A stretch of DNA of 64,000 nucleotides from Deinococcus sp. KSM4-11 (GTDB lineage: Bacteria > Deinococcota > Deinococci > Deinococcales > Deinococcaceae). The translations under genes were made by a program, and so were the position numbers. The number at the start of each line of letters is the position of its first letter. Position 1 is the stretch's first letter. The stretch is taken from the NCBI RefSeq assembly GCF_004801415.1, contig NZ_SSNX01000001.1, positions 434,001 to 498,000 on the forward strand, in the 5' to 3' direction. The notes beneath the pieces are model-generated. The model made no database searches and was not told where the DNA came from. It saw only the letters and a list, made by a program, of their open reading frames with translations. Positions 11,961-22,874 of the stretch are shown here, piece by piece.

Positions 11961-12456
11961 GCCTTTGATCATTGTGCAGGAGGTCGTGCGGCACTGGTAT
12001 AAGGAGGAGCGTGGCGGAAGAGCGGCGCAACTGCGAGCACAACTGCCCCGCGAGCTAGCTCTTCCCGTCTTGAGCCCAAAGCAGACAACTAAACTCGTTC
12101 ACCACCGTGTTAGACCGTTTTTCAGAGATGGAGTTGTTCACACGCCATCCGACCTTAAAGAATACGGCCGTATCCCGGTTGATTCGTTCCGATCGGTTGA
12201 TATCGTCCTCTCGAATGACTCGATGACTGTTCTGCTTCGTCCGCGCCGCAGTGGCACGCCTCGAAAGAGCTGGCTGATCACGATTGGAGAGTGGGGACAA
12301 TTTAGATGGAACGAGCGAATTAGATATGAATCGACGTGGGGATATGAGGAAACCACATTGAACGTAGCTCTACTATTACACTTAGAATTTACGACCTCTA
12401 TTTTTACGGCGATGAAGCCAACTCGTGCATTCGATGATCTGGTAAGTTTGTATTGA
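11953..12456 (+). CDS. Unknown protein B, paralog of the protein at 10291-10779
   Basis: Not recognised. 167 residues, starting at GTG 11953 inside the end of the hydrolase gene (8-nt overlap). It shares the LITIGEWG core and other blocks with unknown protein A. The DNA is markedly richer in A and T than the surroundings, most of all in the last 150 bases (runs such as ACTATTACACTTAGAATTTA), which suggests acquisition by transfer or relaxed selection. No enzyme motif or membrane segment is seen. Confidence 0.72.
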   Translation: MTEPLIIVQEVVRHWYKEERGGRAAQLRAQLPRELALPVLSPKQTTKLVHHRVRPFFRDGVVHTPSDLKEYGRIPVDSFRSVDIVLSNDSMTVLLRPRRSGTPRKSWLITIGEWGQFRWNERIRYESTWGYEETTLNVALLLHLEFTTSIFTAMKPTRAFDDLVSLY

Positions 12457-12478
12457 ATCTAAGGATTTATGCAGTCTT

Positions 12479-12507
12479 TTGATTATCCATCACCAAGCCT
12501 CTAACGC
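12479..12507 (+). promoter_or_regulatory. Possible promoter of the thiolase gene
   Basis: TTGATT (12479-12484), a 17-nt spacer and TAACGC (12502-12507) precede the thiolase Shine-Dalgarno sequence. The -10 is imperfect, and the gene may also be read from fadN. Confidence 0.4.
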
Positions 12508-12529
12508 TTACTTAAAAGGAGTAACCACT

Positions 12530-13729
<1,200 letters not shown>

Positions 13730-13738
13730 GACCTGAAT

Positions 13739-13779
13739 AAGGGAAGGGGACGGACACGCCCAGTCCGTCCCCTTCCCTT
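13739..13779. terminator. Bidirectional hairpin terminator between convergent genes
   Basis: A perfect 17-bp stem, AAGGGAAGGGGACGGAC (13739-13755) with its complement at 13763-13779, surrounds a 7-nt loop. It separates the thiolase gene from the convergent lipoprotein gene. Confidence 0.85.
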
Positions 13780-13786
13780 GTGATGC

Positions 13787-14644
13787 TCAGCGGTTGAGGA
13801 ATGCGGCCGCGTTCTTCGCGAGGGCCGGACTCACTTTCAACGCCTGAACGGGATGGGCTATGGCGTACGAGTGGGCCAGCGTCCGGGCCGTCTGGAGAGC
13901 TGCGGCTGGTGCCCCGACGGTGGCCGTGGTGACGGTGGACGTCTGGATCACGGCCAGCGTGTAGGACGCGAGGGCATTCCCGTTCGCGTCGTACGTGGTG
14001 GCGCTGCCCTCGATGGTAGACTTGCCCTGGTAGGTGCCCAGTGCGCCGTCGGCATCGGTTCCGATGAAGTAGAAGTTGGGGTTGCCCGCATTGGCGTCGG
14101 CGGTGAAGGCCACCTGCAGCTTGCCGGCGGCAGTGAGTGGCCCCATCAGACTGAAGCCCTCGCGGGTCTTGGCATCGTTGACGTACGGGCCGAAGGCCGC
14201 CGTTCGTCCTGCGTTATACACCTCATCGTCGAACAATACGGCGCCACTGTCGATGATCGCGCCTGTCGAGTCGGCCAGGCCCCAGGCCCACAGTCCCTGG
14301 TACAGCGTGGTGATGTCATACGCGGCGCTGGTTCCGACGTTCCCGGCGGCGTCGTAGGCCTTGGCCGTGAAGTTCGTGCGGGTGGTCAGAATGTCGATCG
14401 AGGGCGACGTGAACGGCGCGGTCGTGTCGGTGCCCACAACCGTGCTGCCCTGGTAGAACTCGACCTTGGTGACGTGGCGGTCGTCGCTCGCGGTGGCGGT
14501 CAGGGTGACCGTGCTGTCGGCCGCCACCGCGCTTCTGGACAGGGACACCGACGGTGCGGTGATGTCCGGACCGCTGCTGGTGGTTCCACCACACGCAGTC
14601 AGGATCAGGGCGGCGGTGAGGGTGGTCAGGAGAATGGATTTCAC
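13787..14644 (-). CDS. Lipoprotein with a bacterial Ig-like domain
   Basis: 285 residues from GTG 14644. The signal peptide ends in the lipobox L15-T-A-C18. Residues about 28-115 form an Ig-like domain of the kind with D-x-x-P-S-V-S-L at the start and KVEFYQGSTVVGTDTTAPF followed by AKAYDAAGNVG. The C-terminal 160 residues are beta-rich and unassigned. It is probably a surface protein with a binding role. Transcription is likely leaderless. Confidence 0.78.
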   Translation of the reverse strand: MKSILLTTLTAALILTACGGTTSSGPDITAPSVSLSRSAVAADSTVTLTATASDDRHVTKVEFYQGSTVVGTDTTAPFTSPSIDILTTRTNFTAKAYDAAGNVGTSAAYDITTLYQGLWAWGLADSTGAIIDSGAVLFDDEVYNAGRTAAFGPYVNDAKTREGFSLMGPLTAAGKLQVAFTADANAGNPNFYFIGTDADGALGTYQGKSTIEGSATTYDANGNALASYTLAVIQTSTVTTATVGAPAAALQTARTLAHSYAIAHPVQALKVSPALAKNAAAFLNR

Positions 14645-14650
14645 GCCTGC

Positions 14651-14656
14651 ACTCTA
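14651..14656 (-). promoter_or_regulatory. -10 box, leaderless start of the Ig-like lipoprotein gene
   Basis: On the minus strand TAGAGT is followed by 6 nt and the GTG at 14644. Confidence 0.65.
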
Positions 14657-14703
14657 GAGTCGAGCCGAATCGGGCAACGTCGCACATGACGCAGGCGCGG
14701 GCT

Positions 14704-15534
<831 letters not shown>

Positions 15535-15541
15535 GATCCGG

Positions 15542-15547
15542 AGTATG
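15542..15547 (-). promoter_or_regulatory. Probable -10 box of nadE
   Basis: CATACT on the minus strand lies 7 nt before the ATG. The first base departs from the TANNNT pattern. Confidence 0.45.
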
Positions 15548-15570
15548 GATCATGGCGGGGGCGGCCCGCG

Positions 15571-15576
15571 TACACT
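15571..15576 (+). promoter_or_regulatory. -10 box, leaderless start of pncB
   Basis: TACACT lies exactly 6 nt before the GTG at 15583. Confidence 0.65.
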
Positions 15577-15582
15577 CGCGGC

Positions 15583-17043
15583 GTGACGCCCTCACCGCCC
15601 CCTTCGGCCCTGTTCACGGACCTGTACCAGCTGACCATGATGCAGGGCTACGTCGAGCAGGGCCTGCACGAACAGGAGGCGGTATTCGACCTGAGTTTCC
15701 GCCGCCGGCCGTTCCGGGGCGGGTACGCGCTGTGGGCGGGCCTGGAACCCATGCTCGACGCGCTGGAGGGACTGCGGTTCACGGAGTCCGAACTGGCCTA
15801 TCTGGATTCACTGGCCCTGTTCCGCCCAGTCTTTCTGGACATGTTGCGCGGCTGGCGCTTCACCGGGCGCGTGGAGGCCTTCCGCGAGGGAAGGGTGGTC
15901 TTCGCCCACGAGCCGCTGCTGACCGTGACCGCGCCGCTGTGGGAAGCGCAGCTCGTCGAGACGCTGCTGCTGAACACGCTGAATTTCCAGACCCTGATCG
16001 CCACCAAGGCGGCACGCTGTGTGCTCGCCGCCGCGTCCAGCCCGCATGGAGGCACGGTCGTGGAGTTCGGTGCGCGGCGGGCGCAGGGGCCTGACGGTGC
16101 GCTCTCGGCCACGCGGGCGGCCGTGGTGGGGGGCGCGACCGGCACGAGCAACGTGGAGGCCGGAATGCGCTACGGCGTTCCTGTGACGGGCACGCACGCG
16201 CACGCCTGGGTGGAGAGCTTCCCCGACGAGCTGAGCGCCTTCCGCGCGTATGCGCAGTCGTATCCGGAAACCACAACCCTGCTGCTCGACACGGTGGACA
16301 CGCTGGGCAGCGGCCTGCCGAACGCCCTGACGGTGGCGCGGGAACTGCGGCAGGCTGGGCATGAACTGCGCGGCGTGCGGCTGGACAGCGGCGACCTCGC
16401 GTACCTGTCGCGCCACATCCGCGCGCAGCTCGACGCGGCAGGTTTCCCGGATGTGCGGATCGTGGCCAGCAACGACCTGTCCGAGGACGTGATCGCCGCC
16501 CTGATCGCGGAGGGCGCCCGCATCGACGTGTACGGCGTGGGCACACAGCTCGTCACGGCGGGCGGCAGTGGGGGCGGCGCGCTGGGCGGCGTGTATAAGC
16601 TGGTGCAGCTGAACGGACGGCCCCGCATGAAACTCACCGCCGATCCCGGCAAGGCCAGCGTGCCCGGCGTGAAGCGGGTGTGGCGTGGGGTCGAGGGTAC
16701 GGAAGCGGACGCGGCCTACACCTGGGACGTCCTGACCCTGGGCGATCCGCCGACCCCGGGGATGGTCGTGAGCGATCCCGTCAATCCCCTGCGCGCGGCG
16801 CGCCTGCCCGCAGGCCTGCACTGGCAGGGTGCCCGCGAGACCGTCATGGAGAACGGCGTCCGCACCGGCCCGCCCGAACCGCTGCCGGACGTGCAGAACC
16901 GTGCGCGCGCGGAACTGGCACGGCTGCCCGCCGGAACGCGCCGGCTCCTCAACCCGCACGAGTACCGCGTGAGCCTCGCGCCGGACGTGGCGGCTCTGCG
17001 CGACCGGGAACGCGCCCGCCTGCTGGAGGCATCCCACCCGTGA
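15583..17043 (+). CDS. pncB: Nicotinate phosphoribosyltransferase
   Basis: 486 residues. Family blocks seen in order: [13 protein letters not shown] at the N-terminus, [21 protein letters not shown], the active-site region [27 protein letters not shown], and the phosphate-binding [12 protein letters not shown] and [10 protein letters not shown]. The enzyme joins nicotinate to PRPP, giving nicotinate mononucleotide for NAD salvage. It starts at GTG from a leaderless promoter, and the NadM-like gene overlaps its stop by GTGA. Confidence 0.93.
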   Translation: MTPSPPPSALFTDLYQLTMMQGYVEQGLHEQEAVFDLSFRRRPFRGGYALWAGLEPMLDALEGLRFTESELAYLDSLALFRPVFLDMLRGWRFTGRVEAFREGRVVFAHEPLLTVTAPLWEAQLVETLLLNTLNFQTLIATKAARCVLAAASSPHGGTVVEFGARRAQGPDGALSATRAAVVGGATGTSNVEAGMRYGVPVTGTHAHAWVESFPDELSAFRAYAQSYPETTTLLLDTVDTLGSGLPNALTVARELRQAGHELRGVRLDSGDLAYLSRHIRAQLDAAGFPDVRIVASNDLSEDVIAALIAEGARIDVYGVGTQLVTAGGSGGGALGGVYKLVQLNGRPRMKLTADPGKASVPGVKRVWRGVEGTEADAAYTWDVLTLGDPPTPGMVVSDPVNPLRAARLPAGLHWQGARETVMENGVRTGPPEPLPDVQNRARAELARLPAGTRRLLNPHEYRVSLAPDVAALRDRERARLLEASHP

Positions 17044-17981
17044 AGGCGCCGGATGGCGCGGTCTTCATCGGCCGCTGCCAGCCGCCGCACGCGGCGCACG
17101 TGCAGAGTGTCCTGGCGGCCCTGGACGCGGTGCCGCAGGCGCTGGTATTGCTGGGCAGCGCGAACCTGGCCCGCAGCGTCCGCAATCCGCTGAGCGCCCC
17201 CGAACGCGCCCGGCTGCTGCGCGGCGCGGTGCAGGAGGCGGGTGGCGACATTCACCGTCTGACCTTCCGCCCGATTCCAGACCGCTTCGACGGGGCACGC
17301 TGGGCAGCCGACGTGAAAGCGGTGGCCGAGGCCGTGTTCGGCGCGGAGGCCCGGATTGCCCTGGTCGGCCACCACAAGGACGAAAGCGGCGCGTACCTGC
17401 GCTGGTTTCCCGGATGGACGCGCCGGCCGCTGCCCGGCGTTCCCGGTCTGGACGCCACCAGCATCCGGCGGGCATGGCTGACCGGAGCGACCCTGCCCCA
17501 GGGAATCCCTGTCCGCGTGGCTAAGTGGCTCGACGCCTTCGCGGCTCTGCCCGCCTACGCCCGCCTTCGGGACGAATGGCTGGCCGTCGAACTGGCCAAC
17601 GCTGCCCTGCCGCCCGGAATCCGGCTGGACGAGGAACGCTGGCTGCACGTGCAGGGAGGTCAGGTGTGGCTGCACATCCGGCAAGGCGCCATCGGCCAGG
17701 GGCTGTGGGAGCTGCCGGGTCACGTCCTGCCCGCTGGTACCTGGGCCGCTGGGCAGGGCGTCGTCTTCGACCATCCCGGCCGCGCCCTGGTCGGCCAGGC
17801 CATCGCCCATGTCTTGCAGGGAACGCTCCCGCCCGGCGTGGTCGGTCATCCGGTACCGCTCCGTACGGCCCTGGCCCGGCCGCGCCGCTTCCACGAAGAC
17901 CACCACGTCATCCTCACGCGGCTGCTGGAGGCGGGCTGGCCGGATACGCCTACCTCTTCAGGTCGTTCGGTTCATCCCTGA
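17040..17981 (+). CDS. NadM-type nicotinamide-nucleotide adenylyltransferase fused to a degenerate Nudix-like domain
   Basis: 313 residues from GTG 17040, overlapping pncB by 4 nt. The N-terminal half is a nucleotidyltransferase: FIGRCQPPH17AAH20 gives the H-x-x-H motif, [18 protein letters not shown] follows, and [10 protein letters not shown] is the ISSTxIR-like motif. The C-terminal half has the outline of a Nudix domain ([13 protein letters not shown] near residues 220-233), but the catalytic R-E-x-x-E-E helix is absent. It should transfer AMP to NMN or NaMN, linking PncB and NadE, while ADP-ribose hydrolysis by the second domain looks lost. Its end overlaps a convergent small gene by 32 nt. 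Confidence 0.8.
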   Translation: MKAPDGAVFIGRCQPPHAAHVQSVLAALDAVPQALVLLGSANLARSVRNPLSAPERARLLRGAVQEAGGDIHRLTFRPIPDRFDGARWAADVKAVAEAVFGAEARIALVGHHKDESGAYLRWFPGWTRRPLPGVPGLDATSIRRAWLTGATLPQGIPVRVAKWLDAFAALPAYARLRDEWLAVELANAALPPGIRLDEERWLHVQGGQVWLHIRQGAIGQGLWELPGHVLPAGTWAAGQGVVFDHPGRALVGQAIAHVLQGTLPPGVVGHPVPLRTALARPRRFHEDHHVILTRLLEAGWPDTPTSSGRSVHP

Positions 17982-18177
17982 TCCAGCCGGTCGTCTTGCG
18001 CAGGTTCATCTCACCGAAGGCGCGCAGCCACTCGGTCTCGCTCAGCGTGTTCAGGTCGCGGCCCGCGTACTGTTCGAGCAGCACGGCGCGCATCACGTCC
18101 GCCTCGTAGTCGCTGGCGCTCTGGCGGCCCAGGCGCTCCAGCACGGCGTCCGTGGTCAGGTGCTCGTCGATGGTCAT
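17950..18177 (-). CDS. Small acidic protein of unknown function, 75 residues
   Basis: Not recognised. It starts at ATG 18177 after a strong AAGGAGG. The product is mostly helical and charged, beginning [16 protein letters not shown] and ending [12 protein letters not shown], with no membrane segment. Its last codons overlap the end of the NadM-like gene on the other strand by 32 nt. Confidence 0.7.
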   Translation of the reverse strand: MTIDEHLTTDAVLERLGRQSASDYEADVMRAVLLEQYAGRDLNTLSETEWLRAFGEMNLRKTTGWIRDEPNDLKR

Positions 18178-18405
18178 GTCAGGCCTCCTTGAGGGTGATG
18201 GGGGAGACGGATGCTCTGGCCTTGAGATGCATCCGGCAGGGTCGTGTCCGTGCAGGCGACCAAGGAGTGCGATCCGTCCTGCATTTGGTCGGTGCTGGGC
18301 ATGGCCGCACTGTCGCGCATCCAGGCGTGCAGAACCGGGGGGCGCCTGACCGTTCGCCTTGCGGTGTTCTCAATGAAGGCCCGGCCCCGCAGGGCCTATC
18401 TGCGC

Positions 18406-18411
18406 TACCCT
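18406..18411 (+). promoter_or_regulatory. -10 box, leaderless start of the rRNA methyltransferase gene
   Basis: TACCCT lies exactly 6 nt before the ATG at 18418, which decides that start over an in-frame GTG 58 codons upstream. Confidence 0.65.
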
Positions 18412-18417
18412 GACCGG

Positions 18418-19620
18418 ATGCCGGACGCTCCCGCTCCCCGTTCCCGCCTCCGGTTGCGGGTGTCGCCGGCCGCCGAGGCGCACGTCCGGGCCGGGCACCC
18501 CTGGGTGTACGAGTCCAGTCTGCGCGCTCAGAACCGCGGGGGCGATCCGGGCGAACTGGCCGTGATCTACGACCGCCGCGACCGGTTCCTGGCCATCGGC
18601 CTGTACGATCCGGACTCGCCGCTGCGGGTGCGGGTGCTGCACCAGGGCACGCCCGCCACCCTGGACGACGCGTGGTGGGCCGCCCGCCTGGACGCCGCGC
18701 TGGAACTGCGCGCGCCGCTGTTCGGGCCGGACACGGACGGCTACCGGCTGGTGAACGGCGAATCGGACGGCTGGCCGGGCCTGGTGATCGACCGGTATGC
18801 GCGCACGCTGGTCGTGAAGCTGTACACCGCCGCGTGGTTCCCACACCTTCCGCGCGTCCTGGCGCTGCTGGCCGACCGCTTCCCGGCCTTCGCGGTGGTG
18901 CTGCGCCTGAGCCGCAACATCCAGCAGCGCGCGGCCGATGGGGGGCTGTACGACGGTCGGGTTCTCGCCGGAAACGTCGGGAACGGTACCGTGGTCTTTC
19001 ACGAGACGGGGCTGGCCTTCGAGGCGGAGGTGGTTCGCGGCCAGAAGACCGGATTCTTCCTCGACCAGCGCGAGAACCGCCGCCGGGTCGAGAAGTACGC
19101 GCGCGGGCGGCGGGTGCTGAACGCCTTCTCGTTCAGTGGCGGTTTCAGCCTGTACGCGGCGCGCGGCGGGGCGAGCGAGGTGATCAGCCTCGACCTGAGC
19201 GCCCACGCCCTGGCGAGCGCGGAGCAGAATTACGCCCTGAACCCGAAGCTCACGGCCCCGCACGAGACCGTGCAGGCAGACGTGTTCGCGTGGCTGGCCC
19301 ACACGGATCGCGAATTTGATCTGGTGATCCTCGACCCCCCGTCGCTGGCGCGGCGTGAAAGCGAGCGGGCGGGCGCCATCCGCGCCTACGGGAAACTCGC
19401 CGCCGACGGGATCGGGCGGCTGGCGAGGGGGGGCATGCTCGTCAGCGCGTCGTGCTCCGCGCACGTCAGCGCCGAGGAATTCTGGGACGCCGTGCGGGAC
19501 GCCGCCGATCGCAGTGGTCGGACGTGGCGGGAGCTTCACACGACCCGTCACGCGCCGGATCATCACGCCTCGTTCCCCGAGGCGGAGTACCTGAAGGCGA
19601 TCTACGTCCAGCTCGATTGA
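18418..19620 (+). CDS. RlmI/RlmO-like 23S rRNA (cytosine-5) methyltransferase
   Basis: 400 residues. An N-terminal PUA-type RNA-binding domain ([15 protein letters not shown] through [14 protein letters not shown]) precedes a linker domain and a Rossmann methyltransferase domain with the SAM motif [20 protein letters not shown], the motif D306-P-P-S after VIL, and the catalytic Cys region SASCSAHVS. The architecture is that of RlmI of E. coli and its Thermus relative RlmO, which modify 23S rRNA; the exact target here is not readable from sequence. Confidence 0.85.
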   Translation: MPDAPAPRSRLRLRVSPAAEAHVRAGHPWVYESSLRAQNRGGDPGELAVIYDRRDRFLAIGLYDPDSPLRVRVLHQGTPATLDDAWWAARLDAALELRAPLFGPDTDGYRLVNGESDGWPGLVIDRYARTLVVKLYTAAWFPHLPRVLALLADRFPAFAVVLRLSRNIQQRAADGGLYDGRVLAGNVGNGTVVFHETGLAFEAEVVRGQKTGFFLDQRENRRRVEKYARGRRVLNAFSFSGGFSLYAARGGASEVISLDLSAHALASAEQNYALNPKLTAPHETVQADVFAWLAHTDREFDLVILDPPSLARRESERAGAIRAYGKLAADGIGRLARGGMLVSASCSAHVSAEEFWDAVRDAADRSGRTWRELHTTRHAPDHHASFPEAEYLKAIYVQLD

Positions 19621-19715
19621 TCACGCCCCGGCTGGTCATGTAAACAGGGAGGTCGGATAGGACGTAGGAGAAGAGATTCGGCCTGGGCGATCCGCCCACC
19701 TTCAACTGCGTGTGA

Positions 19716-19732
19716 TTACGCTCCTGGCGTAA
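19716..19732. promoter_or_regulatory. 17-bp RDRM-like palindrome overlapping the dinB promoter
   Basis: TTACGCTCCTGGCGTAA is a perfect inverted repeat, TTACGC and GCGTAA around 5 nt, and overlaps the dinB -10. It has the length and the TTA...TAA ends of the Deinococcus radiation/desiccation response motif (about TTATGTCATTGACATAA), the operator of the repressor DdrO. The arms differ from that consensus only by T-to-C and A-to-G transitions. Binding by DdrO is an inference. Confidence 0.5.
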
Positions 19733-19735
19733 CAT
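19730..19735 (+). promoter_or_regulatory. -10 box, leaderless start of dinB
   Basis: TAACAT lies exactly 6 nt before the GTG at 19742 and overlaps the end of the 17-bp palindrome. Confidence 0.6.
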
Positions 19736-19741
19736 GGTGGT

Positions 19742-20833
19742 GTGGAGGCCATACCGCGCAAGATCATCCACGTCGACATGGACGCCTTCTACGCGTCCGT
19801 GGAACAGCGGGACGATCCGCAGCTGCGGGGTCGGCCGCTGGCCGTCGCCTGGGGCGGCCGACGCTCCGTGGTGCTCACGGCCAGCTACGAGGCCCGCCCC
19901 TACGGCGTGCACTCGGCCCTGCCGCTGTACCGCGCGCTGGAACGCTGTCCTGACCTGCGCGTCGTGGAACCGCGCTTCGAGGCCTACCGCGAGGTCAGCC
20001 GCCTGATCAGGAGTGTATTTCAGACCTACACGCCTCTGGTGGAACCCCTCTCGCTAGATGAAGCGTACCTGGACGTCACCACGCCCCGGATGGGCGGGCC
20101 GAGTGCCACGCGCATCGCGCAGGCCATCAGGGCCGGTATCCGCGAGCAGACGGGCCTGAGCGCCACGGCGGGCGTCAGCGTGAACAAGTTCCTGGCCAAA
20201 CTCGCCAGCGGAATGAACAAACCCGACGGCCTGACCGTCATCCTGCCTGCCGAGGTGGACGCCCTGCTCGCTCGCCTGCCGGTGGGCGCGTTCCACGGCA
20301 TCGGCCCGGCCACGGCGGCCCGGCTGGACGCGATGGGCATCCAGTCGGGCGCGCAGCTCCGCGCAGCCTCCCAGGACGACCTCGTGACGCGGTTCGGCGC
20401 GATGGGCACGCACTTCTGGCGCATTGCCCACGGTCTGGATGACCGTCCCGTCGAACCGGACCGGCCGTCCAAGAGCATCGGCACCGAGGAAACCTACAGC
20501 GACGACCTCCGCACGATCCAGGCTGTCCAGGCCCGGCTGCCCGTGCTGGCTGAGGGCGTCGAACGCCGCCTGGCACGGGCTGGACTGGCCGCGCACACCG
20601 TGATCCTGAAACTGAAATTCGACGACCGACGGGTCATCACGCGCCGCGTCACGCTGCCCGGCGCCGTCCACCGAGCGCCGGAATTGGCGGAACTGGCCGC
20701 CCGCCTCCTCACGTCCGGCCTCCTCGCCGGCCGAGGGGTGCGGCTCGCCGGGATCACCGCCGCCGGCCTGTGTCCGGTGGGGGAGACGCCCAGCCAGCCC
20801 CAGCTGTTCGGCGGCCTCGCCTGGAACGCCTGA
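19742..20833 (+). CDS. dinB: DNA polymerase IV (Y-family translesion polymerase)
   Basis: 363 residues, the usual length. Catalytic acidic motifs are present: IIHVD12MDAFYASVEQ, and SLDEAYLDV with the paired Asp-Glu. The helix-hairpin-helix GIGPATAARLDAMGI, the SIGTEETYSDD segment and a little-finger domain follow. No beta-clamp motif is obvious, although the C-terminal QPQLFGGL resembles one (QLxLF type). It performs error-prone bypass of lesions. The GTG start is fixed by a leaderless promoter lying under a palindrome of the damage-regulon type. Confidence 0.93.
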   Translation: MEAIPRKIIHVDMDAFYASVEQRDDPQLRGRPLAVAWGGRRSVVLTASYEARPYGVHSALPLYRALERCPDLRVVEPRFEAYREVSRLIRSVFQTYTPLVEPLSLDEAYLDVTTPRMGGPSATRIAQAIRAGIREQTGLSATAGVSVNKFLAKLASGMNKPDGLTVILPAEVDALLARLPVGAFHGIGPATAARLDAMGIQSGAQLRAASQDDLVTRFGAMGTHFWRIAHGLDDRPVEPDRPSKSIGTEETYSDDLRTIQAVQARLPVLAEGVERRLARAGLAAHTVILKLKFDDRRVITRRVTLPGAVHRAPELAELAARLLTSGLLAGRGVRLAGITAAGLCPVGETPSQPQLFGGLAWNA

Positions 20834-20908
20834 CCCCCGACGGAGGCTAAAGGTGGCGTCAGGAGTTGAGGACACGCCGCGACCCGTGGTCAGTTAGCGT
20901 GAGGGATC

Positions 20909-22849
20909 ATGCCCACCCACGTGGTTCCAGCGACCGTGCTGCCCCGACGTCTGACCATCCCGCTCCTGACCATCCTGAGCGCGCTGCTTGGGGCCTGTGA
21001 CGACGGCACCACGGGTGGAGGCACGCCGCAGCCCGTCCCCGTCTCCACGATCAGCGGCACCGTCACGCTGCCCGGCGCGACCTCCACGGCCCTCCCGCAC
21101 ACGCGCCCGCTGCGGCCCGGCGAGGTGCTGCGGGCCTCCGGCGGTCAGCCCTGGGCCGTGCAGGGCGCCGCGCACTCGACGCTGCAGTCCGGCGCGGTCA
21201 TTCCCGGCGAGTACCTGATCGTGTCGCGGACGGGCCTGTCGGCCCAGACGGTCTCCGCCACGCTTTCGGCGCTCGCGGTACCGACGGTCGGGACGCTCCG
21301 GCTCGCGCGGGCGGCGGGTGCTCCGACCATCGGCCTGTCGCTGTACCGCGCAGACCGTCGCCTGAGCGCGGTGCAGTCCAGCCGCGTCCTGACCACCCTG
21401 GCGGCCCAGCCGGGCGTGATTAGCGTCAGCGCGAACCGGCGCATGGATGCCCTGGCCACGCCGAACGACATGTACTACCCACTGCAATGGCATTACCCCG
21501 CCATCAACCTCCCGGAAGCCTGGAACCACACCACCGGCAAGGCCATCACCGTGGCCGTCGTGGACACCGGCATCATCACCCATCCGGATTTGTCCGGACA
21601 GGTGCTTCCCGGGATGGACTTCATCAGCGACATCACCCAGTCCGGAGACGGGGACGGCATCGACACGGATCCCACCGATCCTGGCGGGAGCGAGTACCAC
21701 GGCTCCCACGTTGCCGGAACCATCGGCGCCAGGAGCAACAACGGTATCGGCGTGGCCGGCGTCGACTGGGCCGCGAAGATCCTGCCGGTGCGCGTGCTCA
21801 ACCAGAACAGCGGCTCGCTGGCGGACATCCTGATGGGCACCCTGTGGGCGGCAGGCGAGAAGGTCGACGGCGCTCCCATGAACCCGAATCCCGCCCGCGT
21901 CATCAACCTGAGCTTGGGCGGCGCCGGCGACTGCACGGCCGCCGAGCAGCAGGTCTTCTCACAACTGAAGGCCAAAGGGGTTGTGACCGTCGTCGCGGCC
22001 GGGAATGACAACGTGGACGCCACCACCATCTCGCCCGCGAACTGCGCGGACGTGATCACGGTCGGCGCGGTCGGCCCGGACGGTCGGCGCGCTCCGTACT
22101 CCAACTACGGCCCGCGCATCGACGTGATGGCCCCCGGCGGGAATTCCAGCCTGGGCGTGACGGTCGGCGCGGACACGTACCCCGGCGGCGTCCTGAGCAC
22201 CACCTACGACGACGCCACCAGCACCTACCAGTACGAATTCCTCGACGGCACCTCGATGGCCAGCCCGCACGTGGCGGGCGCGGTGGCTTTGCTGCTGGGG
22301 CAGAATCCTGCCCTCACGCCCGCCCAGGTGCTCGCCCGCTTGAAGGCCAGCGCCGTTCCGCTCGGCAGCCGGTGTGACATCACGGACGGATGTGGGGCCG
22401 GGCTGATCGACGCCAGCGCCTTACTGACGGGCGTGACGCCCACACCCGTCCCGACACCCACCCCGACCCCGCCGAGCAGGCCTCCCCTCGTCGAGGCACT
22501 GTACATGAATCTCAGCAATCCGGCTCAGCCACCCGATTACCGCCGCAGTGCCTCTATTCAGCTGCCCCTTGATAGTTTGGCCCCTGGATACGTCCTGAAA
22601 GACCTCCAGGCGGGATCCTATCTCGTTCGCGCGTGGCAAGATCTTAACGGCGACGGGAAGGTGAACGAGGGCGAACCCTACGCCGAGTATCCTAACTACA
22701 TCACCGTCACGACCACCGCACAGGACATCACGGGCATCGACCTGACGCTGCAGGCCTACTCGGTGCAGTCCGCCGGGCTGAACGGCTCCAGGGCTTCCCT
22801 CGCCACTGTGAAGGCGGCGCTGGAAACGCTGATCCGCATGGGCCGCTGA
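20909..22849 (+). CDS. Subtilisin-like (S8) serine protease lipoprotein
   Basis: 646 residues. The signal peptide ends at lipobox L27-G-A-C30. A propeptide-like region (about 40-190) precedes the S8 domain with D219 in VDTGI, H264 in YHGSHVAGT and S449 in DGTSMASPHVAGA. A Pro/Thr spacer of repeated PTP follows at about residues 510-530, then a C-terminal domain with an EF-hand-like loop DLNGDGKVNEGE that may bind calcium. It should act outside the cell as an anchored protease. A possible -10, TAGCGT (20895-20900), lies 8 nt before the ATG. Confidence 0.9.
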   Translation: MPTHVVPATVLPRRLTIPLLTILSALLGACDDGTTGGGTPQPVPVSTISGTVTLPGATSTALPHTRPLRPGEVLRASGGQPWAVQGAAHSTLQSGAVIPGEYLIVSRTGLSAQTVSATLSALAVPTVGTLRLARAAGAPTIGLSLYRADRRLSAVQSSRVLTTLAAQPGVISVSANRRMDALATPNDMYYPLQWHYPAINLPEAWNHTTGKAITVAVVDTGIITHPDLSGQVLPGMDFISDITQSGDGDGIDTDPTDPGGSEYHGSHVAGTIGARSNNGIGVAGVDWAAKILPVRVLNQNSGSLADILMGTLWAAGEKVDGAPMNPNPARVINLSLGGAGDCTAAEQQVFSQLKAKGVVTVVAAGNDNVDATTISPANCADVITVGAVGPDGRRAPYSNYGPRIDVMAPGGNSSLGVTVGADTYPGGVLSTTYDDATSTYQYEFLDGTSMASPHVAGAVALLLGQNPALTPAQVLARLKASAVPLGSRCDITDGCGAGLIDASALLTGVTPTPVPTPTPTPPSRPPLVEALYMNLSNPAQPPDYRRSASIQLPLDSLAPGYVLKDLQAGSYLVRAWQDLNGDGKVNEGEPYAEYPNYITVTTTAQDITGIDLTLQAYSVQSAGLNGSRASLATVKAALETLIRMGR

Positions 22850-22861
22850 ACGAAGGCCCGC

Positions 22862-22867
22862 TAGACT
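22862..22867 (+). promoter_or_regulatory. -10 box, leaderless start of the HAD hydrolase gene
   Basis: TAGACT lies 7 nt before the ATG at 22875. Confidence 0.6.
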
Positions 22868-22874
22868 CCGGCAC

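Noticed and set aside
10291..12456. Toxin-immunity reading of the paralog/hydrolase cassette
   Set aside because: The hydrolase has no toxin-like features and the small proteins match no immunity family I can name, so only the cassette itself is reported.
18377..18397. AGGCCC...GGGCCT hairpin just before the rRNA methyltransferase promoter
   Set aside because: The stem is 6 bp, there is no T run and no upstream plus-strand gene to end; likely chance in GC-rich DNA.
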